Shown one piece after another: positions 16,508 to 26,900 of a stretch of DNA of 64,000 nt. Numbering within the stretch: the stretch's first letter is position 1; each line of letters begins with the position of its first letter. Source of the DNA: a virus; the IMG/VR virus record IMGVR_UViG_3300032309_000931, positions 1 through 64,000 of that record. One strand, given 5' to 3'. Below the pieces are notes generated by a model. That model did no database searches. It had not been told where the DNA came from and was given only the letters and a program-made list of their open reading frames with translations. The position numbers were made by a program, and so were the translations under genes.

Positions 16508-18138
16508 TATCCACCTACATTAAGCCCTAAGTTTAGTTTTACGTCAATAAGATTTTTTGAGTTTGTATCTTTTAGTGCTGGCTTACTATTTGAATCTTTT
16601 ACTGGAGAATATGTTGTCATACCATAAAGTGGATTTGCTGCAGTATCAAAGTTGTTTTCAAATCTTAGCCCATCTAGTGCAACAAACATACTTTGTCCAT
16701 CACGAGTAAGGGTTCCTGCTGGTGATACCGCAGCACTAGTAACGTTTGCATTTGTTTTTGCATAAGAAATTGTGTTGCTAGAATTAGAAACGGCGGTTAC
16801 GGTATATGTTCCATTAAAAGTTGCATCAACACCAGCAACAGTAATAGAATCACCCACCGCAACATAGTGTGCTGCTGAGGTTGTAATTGTTGCAACGTTA
16901 CTTGTAAGAGCTTTGTTTGTAATGCTGCGAGTAGTTGGAATAACTTCTACATATACCTTTGCAATTTTTACACTTTCCCACGTAAAGTTGGAACTTCTAA
17001 GTAGATCAGCTAGGGTCTTTCTTTTAACAAAATAATAGTATCCGTCATTATTTGCAAAGTCTGTAGAAGAAAGTTCTATTTGCATTTTTGCATATGCTTG
17101 ATTTGCATCATTTTCTTCTGAAGAAAACTCTACTAGAATATATACATTTGTTGGATTATCATCTGCTGGATATCTTCTAATAATAGAAAAGGCAAGAACA
17201 AGTTCGTCGGAAGAAGAATTTATATCCATTGGATAAGTTTGACCTGTAAGGTGAATATGCGGTTGATCTACACTAGAAACAACCGTTGTCCAAGTTGTAT
17301 TTGTAGTATCAATAGCAGACATATTTCCAGCAACAGTAATTGAATTCTTTAACATCCTTGGTTGTTCTTTATGTTGTAAATCAGACCTATAGGTGCTTGA
17401 AAATATACCGTCGGTATTATCTAAAAGAAAGGCAGAGCTTAGATTAGGATTAATTACGGTAGAGACTTGATAAGCTGTTCCTCCATAAGTTGCGGCTGGT
17501 GCTACTTCAAGCGGAGGAACTTCTGAGGCTGGAGCTTTAATTTCAAATATATTGCTGGCGTTATGATATTCCCAGTTTTCAGATGAAGAAAATGTAGAAA
17601 GCATTCTGCTATCTGAAGTTACAGCAATTGGGTTACTTCCTGCAGAAAAAACTCCAGCTTCTGTCATATAGTATCTTTCTTGGCTTGGAAGTTCTGCACT
17701 AAATGTTACCTGAGAAATTCCGTTTTCGTTTACAGAATAGCTTCTTGAAATAATTGGCACTCTAAACATTTCAAAATCAAGCTTTTCTTTATTCTCAAAA
17801 CTAAGTGTTGCTGAAGAAGATAAGCCAGTATTTGTTGCATTTGAAGCAACTAAGTCAAATCTAAAATTGTTTGTAGTAACATTAGTAATAAGGTGTGTGC
17901 CATTGATTGTGGAATTAACATTAGAAATAAAGACATAATCTCCCAAATTAAAACCGTGACTTGTTGCTGTAACGTTTACAACATTAGACGATATATTTGC
18001 TGCAGTTACAGTATATGGGTTGTACTTTGCAGAGGTTCTAGGATTATGCCCTCCTCCTACGGCAATATATGCGGCATAAGACGGTGCTTGATCAATAAGA
18101 TACTTAGCAATAATTGACTTTCCAGTTGTTGTAATCAT
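16507..18138 (-). CDS. Minor tail protein
   Basis: This 543-residue protein opens with MITTTGKSIIAKYLIDQAPSYAAYIAVGGG, a start typical of siphovirus minor tail proteins of actinophages. It has two related beta modules (residues about 40-90 and 405-455; compare GTHLITNVTTNNFRF with GTYTVTAVSNSSNTI) that look like small bacterial Ig-like repeats. AGGAG precedes the ATG. It is probably part of the baseplate or tip. Confidence 0.75.
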   Translation of the reverse strand: MITTTGKSIIAKYLIDQAPSYAAYIAVGGGHNPRTSAKYNPYTVTAANISSNVVNVTATSHGFNLGDYVFISNVNSTINGTHLITNVTTNNFRFDLVASNATNTGLSSSATLSFENKEKLDFEMFRVPIISRSYSVNENGISQVTFSAELPSQERYYMTEAGVFSAGSNPIAVTSDSRMLSTFSSSENWEYHNASNIFEIKAPASEVPPLEVAPAATYGGTAYQVSTVINPNLSSAFLLDNTDGIFSSTYRSDLQHKEQPRMLKNSITVAGNMSAIDTTNTTWTTVVSSVDQPHIHLTGQTYPMDINSSSDELVLAFSIIRRYPADDNPTNVYILVEFSSEENDANQAYAKMQIELSSTDFANNDGYYYFVKRKTLADLLRSSNFTWESVKIAKVYVEVIPTTRSITNKALTSNVATITTSAAHYVAVGDSITVAGVDATFNGTYTVTAVSNSSNTISYAKTNANVTSAAVSPAGTLTRDGQSMFVALDGLRFENNFDTAANPLYGMTTYSPVKDSNSKPALKDTNSKNLIDVKLNLGLNVGG

Positions 18139-18149
18139 AATTCTCCTAT

Positions 18150-18611
18150 CTATATTGTATCATTAAGCACAGCCCCAGCAGAAAGAATTTCTACCTCTAC
18201 AATATAATCTTGCTGTAAATTTTTTAAATTGATTGTTGTAACTCCACTATCTGTATCTGTCTCAATTATTGGATTTTCGGAAAGCTGTGGGATGTGATAG
18301 TTAAGATCGATAGTGTATGTGTTAAACACATTTTTACTTCCGTCATTAAACACAATCGATGGCTGGTTATTAAATATTGTACCTGCGTCGCTTAGTGGCG
18401 TGTATCCATCATTGTACGGACTATTGATTAGATCGTGTCTTGATGCTGATAGCAGTTCTATTCCACCAATTGATGCCAATGAGTATTGTGACATTGCATC
18501 ATATGACAAAGTTTCATTGTCAAGCAAAATATCTGGTGTAGCTATTTTTATTCCAGATTTTTCAGATACGTAAATTGGTTCTGGTAAAAATGCATTTGTG
18601 GAATCTACCAT
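18150..18611 (-). CDS. Minor tail protein, small
   Basis: This 153-residue, beta-rich product without motifs I can name lies between two large tail-tip genes and starts two bases after the preceding stop. Its end (VTTINLKNLQQDYIVEVEIL) looks like a beta-sandwich. The structural role is assigned from position. Confidence 0.65.
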   Translation of the reverse strand: MVDSTNAFLPEPIYVSEKSGIKIATPDILLDNETLSYDAMSQYSLASIGGIELLSASRHDLINSPYNDGYTPLSDAGTIFNNQPSIVFNDGSKNVFNTYTIDLNYHIPQLSENPIIETDTDSGVTTINLKNLQQDYIVEVEILSAGAVLNDTI

Positions 18612-18613
18612 TA

Positions 18614-21600
18614 CTAAGTTATCTCCTTAACTTCTGGAATTTGACTAACATAAATAGTCATTTCTGGACCATTTACATTTCGTGAATACTCAATATTATA
18701 CACAACAAACCTAGCATTTTCATCAATAATTTGATCAATTTCTGAGTCTGTTGATTTATAGTCGAGGGTTATAATGTCCCCAAGCTGAAGTGTAGGATTT
18801 GCAAACATAGAAACTCCGAGAGAAAGTCTAGGAGCAATTACTTTATTTGTTAACCAAGACATAAGGCTATCTGCGGCATCTTGTGTCTGAATATAATCAG
18901 AGTCGATGTTGAATTCTTTCTTGCCATAAGTTATTCTACTATTTTTTATTGATTGATAATTTCTCTTATTGTTTAGTGGATCATTTGTAATAATGTTTTT
19001 AAACATTTCTGGATTAGAAAAATCACTCTTTTGTTGGAAATATTCGTCTACAGTAAAGTCGTGCTTTGCTTCTTGTGTAAACGTCACGCCCATAATTCTT
19101 AGATAGTTCCCACTTGTATTATCTAGGTTAATAATCTTATCCGTTGTATTGAATACTAAGAATTCTGCACCATAGGCATTTGCAACAAATCCAGAAATTG
19201 CATACCCTTTAAGTTTATTAAATGTTGGTGCAATTTTTGCAATTAGTGCTGGGTATGCTTTGTCATATTTAATATTAAAGTATGCTGCTTCACGCATAAT
19301 TGTTCCAAACTCTTCGTAATACATATCTGAGGATCTGGTTGATATAGGGCTAATTCCAGATAGATAGGAATCTTGAATTGCTGGTGGAAGAGAGTATTTA
19401 GAAAATGCTTCATCTGTTTCATATTCTTTGTTTAGTGAAAATGATTCTTTAAATGGTGCATTAGATACATTTGAATAGTTTGATGCTTCATTTGTTTTCA
19501 ATGCATAAAGATGTTCAAACATACACTTTGATGTACCACGAACAAATAGTGCTACATTTTGTGTTCTATTTTTTAGAGGTACTTCATCTACAACAGTTCC
19601 TACAAGTTTTCCATTAATATAAAGGTAAAACTTTATGCTCGATGTCTTGCTATCTTTAACATCTTCGCACTCTACTGATAAATCATATACGCTAGGATTT
19701 GCTTCAGCAATATCTCTATACTGTCCAGTAAATCTTCCATCGTCAACAACGATGCTGGATCTGCCCTTCCATAATGTTTTTGGTATAGACTTTACACTTG
19801 AGTTTTCACTTGTTGCTGTCTCTGCCTCAATTTTATAAAAATGAATATTGCTAATATCGTCACTATCTGTATATTTTTCAATAGAGTTTACTGTTAGTGC
19901 TGATAGTTCAAAAAAGTATCCAGTGTTGTTTGTTGGATTTACAAAAATTCCAAGACCACCGCCACCACCATTAATTATTGTTGGAACTGTTGAGTCTTTT
20001 GTGGTTGTAGCATAGTACGGCATTGATCCAGCAGGGCTTTGATATATATCTAAATTATTTTCTAATGTTCCAACGACCCTCATTCTTGTTCCAAAATGTG
20101 AGTACTTTCCGTCTAGAGTATTATAGGTATATGAAAGAAAATCTTTAGAGTTATAATTTGTTGGGAATGTCGGTCCAGACATAACTAGTGCCGAAGACTG
20201 AACTTTTCCAGTCTGTGTAGCGTTAATAGATGTTGTTTGATTTTCTGATGGATAAGAACTGCTCATAAAGTTTCTGATTAAAGAACTTCTATTTCCTTGA
20301 GCCGCTAAGTTTCTAGATGCAATATCTCCGACACTCATTCCAGAGGCATATTCACCAGTCTCTACTAGTTCAGAGTCATAAATCTTTACTCCGCTAAGAG
20401 TAATGGTTGCATCTAAAGCCCCAGTCACACTCTTGTCAAGCTTAAGACCGTAAGCTGTCTTGCTCTTTACCTTAGCTCCGTTGGGTATATTATTTCCAGA
20501 TACTTTTTGATCAACCCTAACATATTTTCTAGAATCTACGTCAAGGTAAACTTCTTTTCCATTTGTTCCAGCAATTGTAGTAACTATAAATCTTTCTTTA
20601 TATGGGTTAGCAAATGTAAAGGTTGAGTTTATTGCACAGCCAGCAATGTTATCATTTACCCACGATGGTAGTCCAACCGTATGCTCTTTAATTTCTGTAT
20701 TGAATTGTCCTCTGCCGTGCTTAGCTACAGCCCCTTCTTTCAATGTGGTGATTGCGTTAACAGTTTCGTAGTTTGGCTCCGCAAAGATCCTGACTTTGCC
20801 TGTTGGATATATTTTTCCATTAAACGGAACTTTTGAAAAATAATTTTGATAATCTTCGACATTAGCAATCCAGTAATTTGCTGAAGCAAGTTTTGCTACT
20901 GCAGTTGTGTTTCCAGCAGCAATATGATTAGACGCTAGTGTAAATGTTGAAGCGGTACTGTTTACACTGGTAACAGTAGTATTAGTACCAAATCTTCCAG
21001 GATCGGCACCTCCAGTCCTAATAACTTTATCACCAACCTTTAGTCCAGCAATACTTCCAGAAGTTACAGAAACAATGTTTGTTGATGTGTTAGCAAGGTT
21101 TACACTAAACTCAGAAGTAACGGAAGGTTGAGACACACTGTATTCAACAGCATCAAATTTAATAATTTCTCCGTTAGAATAAAAGTATCCATTATACCTT
21201 GGCATCCAATAAATAGCCTCACCCATATCAATAACATTATTAATAATATTTCCAGATTCTACAGATGGAATATTGACAGTAAGATTTGAGTTAAGTGGAA
21301 TTGCTGACAAAGCATACGCTGCCTGAGAAGTTTTTTCTTCGTTGATAGATTTTGTTTCTTCTGAAGGAGCTATTTCCCAAAGAAGTGCTGGCTTATATGT
21401 CCACACAACATCTTCGTCGACTAGGTTAGCCTGTCTAATTTCTTTATAAGTTTTTTGAATATATCGTGAAGTATAAATAATTTTGCCATCGTTAAACACA
21501 TCATTATTTTTGCTACTTACTTCTATTATGTTTGCAAGGTTAGCACCGTCTGCCGTTGCATTTTTGACACGCCCAGACCTTGTGCTATCTTGACTTCCAA

Positions 21601-23332
21601 AAAGCTGAAGATTAACTTCTGATTCAGGATCGTCTAGATTTCTGTCTCCTGCACTGGCAAGCATATAGCTCTTGCTCATAAGAACCAGGTTATTAGATTC
21701 GTCAAAGAACATCGCTGTCTGAGTAGATATAGCAAGTTGTTGAAGCACTTGTGCCACAGTCATATTTGGTCCAATATAAAAATATGGAATAATTAAATCT
21801 TTGTCTTTATTTGATTTACGATAAATATAATTAGAATAGCCCACAGAGTCTAATAGCATTGCTATAGCATAGCTAAACGATACATCTACAAACAGTGCTT
21901 CTGGTGCTGTCAATGATTCAAAGTAAAAGTACAGGTCTCTCAAATTTATAGTGGCTGTGCGGCTTTCATTATTAATTTCTGGAAAAGATTCGGCATACAT
22001 TGTTTTAATTGGAACATAAAAAGAAGTCAGTGTTGTAATTTCGTCTACTGTGACTGGAACATTTTTAATAATCTCATAAAATTTTACTTGCATATTGCGT
22101 TTCACATATGGTGCGATTACGCTGTTTGTATTATTAACATTTAAAACCTGATCAAAATCTGCTATTGTAATGGATCCAGTAGAGGCTAAGAGCTGTCCTA
22201 CTGGTAAACCACTTACTCCAAGATCAGACGCTACTTTATTAATCTTATAGTCTTCTATAATATCTGTCATATTTGTTGCTAGTCTTGGAGAAATTTCAAT
22301 TAGTTCAAATGGAACGTCTTTCTTGCTCATTGTGTCTACAACAATTCTTAGTCCTTTAATATACATAAATTGTGTCGGTGTCACATTTTCTTTTGGTTTA
22401 ACAAAGTCTGTAAGGAATGGCGTAGTCGAAGATAGCGTTTCACTTCCCTTAGACCATACCCCAGAGCTATAATGAAGTTCAATATAACCATCTCTTGGAA
22501 TAAGTGGTTCAGTAGAGTTATCGGTATTGTTAAATGTTTTTGCATTAGTCCAAGCCCCTGTATCTGGATGTAAGTACTGAATCTTCCAATTAATCGGAAC
22601 AGTCCTGTTAACGATTTGATTTGGTGCATCGTAAAGTGGATCTGAGTCAGAGGAAACACCGTTATAAACATTACCAATGGTTGCTTCTCCCACGTGAGTT
22701 TGCATCTTAATGATTATGCGATTTACTGGAATTTTATCTTTATACACAACAAATGGTGCAGCATCATCTATGTAATACTGAACACGACTATTTAGTGTTA
22801 CCGCCTTGTTTGATATTCCTCGCTCTACTGTAGCTGAAGATGTTCCAGATTGCTCTGTTCTAAATGATGTCCAATATTTAAATTTATCATCTTTGTCAGC
22901 AATATAGTATCTTGGTCTTTGCATCATACTGGTTGATGTATTGTGAGAAAAATGTCCTGCAAAATTACCATAAGATACAGCTTTATTAATGCCAGAGCGT
23001 GGTCGGAATCTTTGAATACAATCTTCTAAAGAAAACAATAATTTTTTCTTGGCATCTATAGAGCTAAAGGCTGCAGAAACATTTGCAGAAATATCGTAAC
23101 CGCCGTCAATAACAATGTCAGAGTCTGTATATCCTTCATAAAATACTTTATTTTCATTATCAGTTCCAAATACAGAATGTATTGTTTCAGAATCTGATGG
23201 GCGATTTCTATAGTTTCCAATTATGCTAATGTTTTCTGCATAGTTCATATTTATTTCTGAATATATTCCAGCTTCAACATCGATATCGCTAGAAGTATTT
23301 AGGTGTGTTTTTAAATATTGATTCTCGTACAT
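18614..23332 (-). CDS. Large minor tail protein (tail tip/hub-like)
   Basis: The 1572-residue product is the largest tip protein. The middle has the hub-like order LRDLYFYFESLTAPEALF, VGYSNYIYRKSNKDKDL, GPNMTVAQVLQQLAISTQ and FFDESNNLVLMSKSYML, as in proteins that cap the tail and carry receptor-binding parts. About residues 1140-1260 resemble a laminin-G/concanavalin fold (KFYLYINGKLVGTVV). The C-terminus (LQLGDIITLDYK...EMTIYVSQIPE) is typical of actinophage tail tip proteins. Its ATG directly follows the stop of the Dit-like gene. Confidence 0.78.
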   Translation of the reverse strand: MYENQYLKTHLNTSSDIDVEAGIYSEINMNYAENISIIGNYRNRPSDSETIHSVFGTDNENKVFYEGYTDSDIVIDGGYDISANVSAAFSSIDAKKKLLFSLEDCIQRFRPRSGINKAVSYGNFAGHFSHNTSTSMMQRPRYYIADKDDKFKYWTSFRTEQSGTSSATVERGISNKAVTLNSRVQYYIDDAAPFVVYKDKIPVNRIIIKMQTHVGEATIGNVYNGVSSDSDPLYDAPNQIVNRTVPINWKIQYLHPDTGAWTNAKTFNNTDNSTEPLIPRDGYIELHYSSGVWSKGSETLSSTTPFLTDFVKPKENVTPTQFMYIKGLRIVVDTMSKKDVPFELIEISPRLATNMTDIIEDYKINKVASDLGVSGLPVGQLLASTGSITIADFDQVLNVNNTNSVIAPYVKRNMQVKFYEIIKNVPVTVDEITTLTSFYVPIKTMYAESFPEINNESRTATINLRDLYFYFESLTAPEALFVDVSFSYAIAMLLDSVGYSNYIYRKSNKDKDLIIPYFYIGPNMTVAQVLQQLAISTQTAMFFDESNNLVLMSKSYMLASAGDRNLDDPESEVNLQLFGSQDSTRSGRVKNATADGANLANIIEVSSKNNDVFNDGKIIYTSRYIQKTYKEIRQANLVDEDVVWTYKPALLWEIAPSEETKSINEEKTSQAAYALSAIPLNSNLTVNIPSVESGNIINNVIDMGEAIYWMPRYNGYFYSNGEIIKFDAVEYSVSQPSVTSEFSVNLANTSTNIVSVTSGSIAGLKVGDKVIRTGGADPGRFGTNTTVTSVNSTASTFTLASNHIAAGNTTAVAKLASANYWIANVEDYQNYFSKVPFNGKIYPTGKVRIFAEPNYETVNAITTLKEGAVAKHGRGQFNTEIKEHTVGLPSWVNDNIAGCAINSTFTFANPYKERFIVTTIAGTNGKEVYLDVDSRKYVRVDQKVSGNNIPNGAKVKSKTAYGLKLDKSVTGALDATITLSGVKIYDSELVETGEYASGMSVGDIASRNLAAQGNRSSLIRNFMSSSYPSENQTTSINATQTGKVQSSALVMSGPTFPTNYNSKDFLSYTYNTLDGKYSHFGTRMRVVGTLENNLDIYQSPAGSMPYYATTTKDSTVPTIINGGGGGLGIFVNPTNNTGYFFELSALTVNSIEKYTDSDDISNIHFYKIEAETATSENSSVKSIPKTLWKGRSSIVVDDGRFTGQYRDIAEANPSVYDLSVECEDVKDSKTSSIKFYLYINGKLVGTVVDEVPLKNRTQNVALFVRGTSKCMFEHLYALKTNEASNYSNVSNAPFKESFSLNKEYETDEAFSKYSLPPAIQDSYLSGISPISTRSSDMYYEEFGTIMREAAYFNIKYDKAYPALIAKIAPTFNKLKGYAISGFVANAYGAEFLVFNTTDKIINLDNTSGNYLRIMGVTFTQEAKHDFTVDEYFQQKSDFSNPEMFKNIITNDPLNNKRNYQSIKNSRITYGKKEFNIDSDYIQTQDAADSLMSWLTNKVIAPRLSLGVSMFANPTLQLGDIITLDYKSTDSEIDQIIDENARFVVYNIEYSRNVNGPEMTIYVSQIPEVKEIT

Positions 23333-23944
23333 TTAAACCTCTTCCAAGGTTACCGAAACATTCCAGAAGTCGTGATTGGTTGCTCCACGACTAACTATGT
23401 TATATGAAAAATCTGAAATATACATTTCTATAACCTCACTATATTCGCTGAGTCTGTCATAATCGTTGTCAAAGTTTTGTGGATTATCATATGAAAGATA
23501 AACAAAGAATGAGCCAGTATGACTGTTGTACCAATCTAGCAGGTCTGATGCACCAGCACCACCATCTACTGTATATTGTGTTGTAGATCCCGACAATGGA
23601 GATATCCCAGTAGTTGTATTAAATTGTGGATCCCCTGCAAATCTTCTAGACGGCAACATTTCCCAAGAAGTAGAAATCTTTATTTTATCTGCAACGTGAA
23701 AAGAACGCATACGACCATTAATCATACGTTTTCTAGTTTGAATTCTTTCAGTGGCTACGTCAATGTCTGATCGATTATGGTCTGAAAGTATCAAGAAGGA
23801 TTGGTCGATTGCACTGGCGGTTGACCCATATTCAAATCCAGGTGGCACTAATGGATCTTCTGCTGTGGCAGGGGCAGTATAGTTATCTGACCACAACATT
23901 CCTTGTGGACGACCATACTTCTGACGATTATTAATATATGCCAT
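23333..23944 (-). CDS. Minor tail protein (distal-tail position)
   Basis: This 203-residue protein lies just after the tape measure, the usual place of the distal tail (Dit) protein. The front has the block NRQKYGRPQGMLWSDNYT; the rest is beta-rich (HTGSFFVYLSYDNPQNFD, HDFWNVSVTLEEV). Function is assigned from position and fold impression. A TAATG overlap couples it to the tape measure. Confidence 0.72.
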   Translation of the reverse strand: MAYINNRQKYGRPQGMLWSDNYTAPATAEDPLVPPGFEYGSTASAIDQSFLILSDHNRSDIDVATERIQTRKRMINGRMRSFHVADKIKISTSWEMLPSRRFAGDPQFNTTTGISPLSGSTTQYTVDGGAGASDLLDWYNSHTGSFFVYLSYDNPQNFDNDYDRLSEYSEVIEMYISDFSYNIVSRGATNHDFWNVSVTLEEV

Positions 23945-26900
23945 TAGAACCTATTCCCCTTAAATCTAGTTGCTTCTACCTGTTTGATTTTTCCAATAAC
24001 GGTACGTGCAATATCATCTGCACTTGCGTTACTTCCAGCATTAACAGTTACACTATAATTATACACCGAACCGTTAAGAGATTTACCACTATTGATTGCT
24101 TGAAGATTTTTTACCCCAAAACTTTGAACAGCAGGACGCTTAATAACAAATTCTCCAGGAGTAAGCATAGCAGAAATTGTATCTGAACCAATAGATCCAC
24201 CAGATGCCATATATCTATTTCCAACCCTTCCGCCCATTGCATATCTAACAAGTCCACCCATAGCATACGCAACTGGTCCACGTCCTCCGCTGCCTGCTTG
24301 CAAACTGGTTAGTTTTGCTCTTGCATCACTTAGTGCTTGTTTTGTATATGCAAGCTGTTGTTTTTTTTCATTTAATTTTGCTTGAGCAGCACCTCTAGCA
24401 ATAACCGACATTGAAGCATCTCTTTGTTTTTCAAGTGCTGCTATTTCAGCTGCAAGGACTCCAATGCTTTGCCCTATTTGACTAACCTTAAGGTTTTGTG
24501 CGGCAATCGCTGCAGTCTTGGCTTCTGTTGCAGTTGGTGCGGCTGGTCTAGATGGTGTGGTTACTGGAGTAGTCGTGGTTGTTGGAGTAGTCGTGGTTGA
24601 CCCATTACCGCTACCACCTCCAGAGCCTCCTCCAGATGTTGCTGCACCATTAGCAAGAGCTAACTCTCGTTCAGCAATTTGAAGATTAAGTTTTGCAATT
24701 TCAGCTTCATAAGCTTCCTTTGTTTTGCCATTAACAATAATTCCGTCAAGTTCGGCTTGTCTCTTAGCTTCGAGTGCTCTCATTTGTTCTTCTTGGGCAT
24801 ATGAAGCTGCCTTAACTCTTTGATTCTGTACCGCTCGTGCTGCAGCTGCTACATCGCCAGAAGTAAGAGCAATAGCTACGTCAAGCTGGTCTTTTTGCTG
24901 GTCTGCAATGTTTGCATTAATCTTTGCAATATCCTCAAGTGCCTTTTTACGCTTGTCGTATATTTTATTAATAGCATCTTCTTTGAGTGCAATAACGTTA
25001 AGTGCTTTTTGTTGTTTATCTTTTAGGTCATTAAGCCTTACGAGCTCTGCGTCTTCTGGAGTACCTCCGCCTCCTCCACCACCACTGGAAGATGTGTCGG
25101 ACTCTGTGTCGCCACCACTACCACCGCTAGAGGTAACGCTTGATGTTGCTGCCTTATCCATAACTGCAGCAGCGTATGCTGCTGCAGAGGCATCCATACC
25201 ATATTTACGCCTTAGTGTAGCCCAACCCTTATATCCAGGGTCATTTCCATTAACTGCTGAAGAGAATACTGCGTGATATTGTGCTAGATATTCTATTTTA
25301 TTTTTCTTTGGCAATTTATTAAATGCCGCATTATCCTTTAAGGCATTTGCTGCTGCCGTACTGTTAGTATATTTTGCAATAAGCTCTGTAGTAAATTTTC
25401 CTCCATTATTTTTAAGTTCTCTTTCAATATTCTTTACATCGTCAGCAAATGCTTTAAGAACTTCTCCATTGTCAGCATTAATATTTATGCTAACATTGCC
25501 ATATGTGTTAAGCCACTCTATTGCCTGTGCTGCCCCAGCTAATTGTTCTGCAGTATACTTACTGTCGGGAGTAGAAACAATATTTAGCATAAGTGTTTGT
25601 GTTTGTACCTTTGCTCCAGCAGCCTGTAAGGAAGAAATCATATTGAGTGTTTCTACTTCTCCAGCTGCTTTAATTGCTAGGTCATATGCTGCACCAAACC
25701 CTTTATTTTTTGACGCATTGTTCATAAGGACTTCAATTGATGCTGGCGAAAGTGTTCCAGAAGCAAGTTGAGCTTGAATTCTTGTCTTAAATGTACTATT
25801 ACCAAGAGCATTAATTTTTTCTGCAGTCTTGTACATTGCACTATCAGTACTAAAGTTTTGTTTAATATTTTCTAGGAAGTTTGCATTGAAGTCAGTTTCT
25901 GTTAATATTGCTTTTTGAGACCTGATAGTTTCATATGCCTCTTTTTCAATCTTAAGTTGTTTTTCAAGCTCTAGTGTTCTGTTTTTTTCAAGAGTGTCTA
26001 TTTCATCTTGTGTCTTTGCTTGTGCAACTTGGGTGTCAAACTGTGCGTTGATTGCATCAGTAGCACCAACAGCCTGTCCATAAGTATTAATTGTTGCTGT
26101 AGAAGCTGTTCTAGCTTTATTCTTGCTTTCTTTTTGACCAAATGGACCACCCTCATAGACGGTATACCTTCCACCCATAGAGTTTATCTCACTAGACGCA
26201 ATTTGACTATTAAAATCTGATGTTGCTTGTGACAAAGCGGCGGCAGTTGTAAGTCCTGATGTTTTTGTAAGGTCTCTTGTGTATTCAGTAAATTGTTTTG
26301 ATGCAGCAGATGAAATTCCAAGATTACCACTTTCAACACCGAGAGCTGCAATAATTTGACGACCCTGCTCTTGAGTAATTACATTTTGTGCAACAGAGTT
26401 TGCAAGATCTGATGCAAGAGATGTTGCAATCTGCTCAACACTCTTTCCAGAATCTTGCATTGTTTTGGTATTAGACAGCAGCTTCTTTCCGCTCTCTGTT
26501 TCTCTAATATATTGTTGAGCAGCACTAAGCTCTTCTGCCTTAACACTAGTAAGTTTTGCAGACATTTCTGCTTCTCTGGATTGAGTAGCACTAACAGTAC
26601 CCATATCTTCAGCCATTTTGTTCATTGAGTTAATGCTCATTACCTGAGCATTTCCAAGTTCAATAGCTTTCTTACGTTGTTCTTCTTGTGCTTGAACTAA
26701 AGCAAATACTCCAGCACCGAGAGCTCCTAGAGCTACTACAGCAATACCAATTGGACCAGGTAGCATCATAAGCAATGGACCAAGAACCGATACTGCCATT
26801 CCAAGTCCTTCAAGTCCAGGGATCATAGCTACTCCCATACCTGCCATAGATAGTCCCATCCCCATACCCATACCGCCTCCACGTACACCACTAGCAATAC

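Noticed and set aside
24908-25276. Open frames on the plus strand opposite the tape measure and other virion genes
   Set aside because: They lack ribosome sites, are made of codon-shadow composition (serine, leucine, proline runs) and lie wholly inside strong minus-strand genes.
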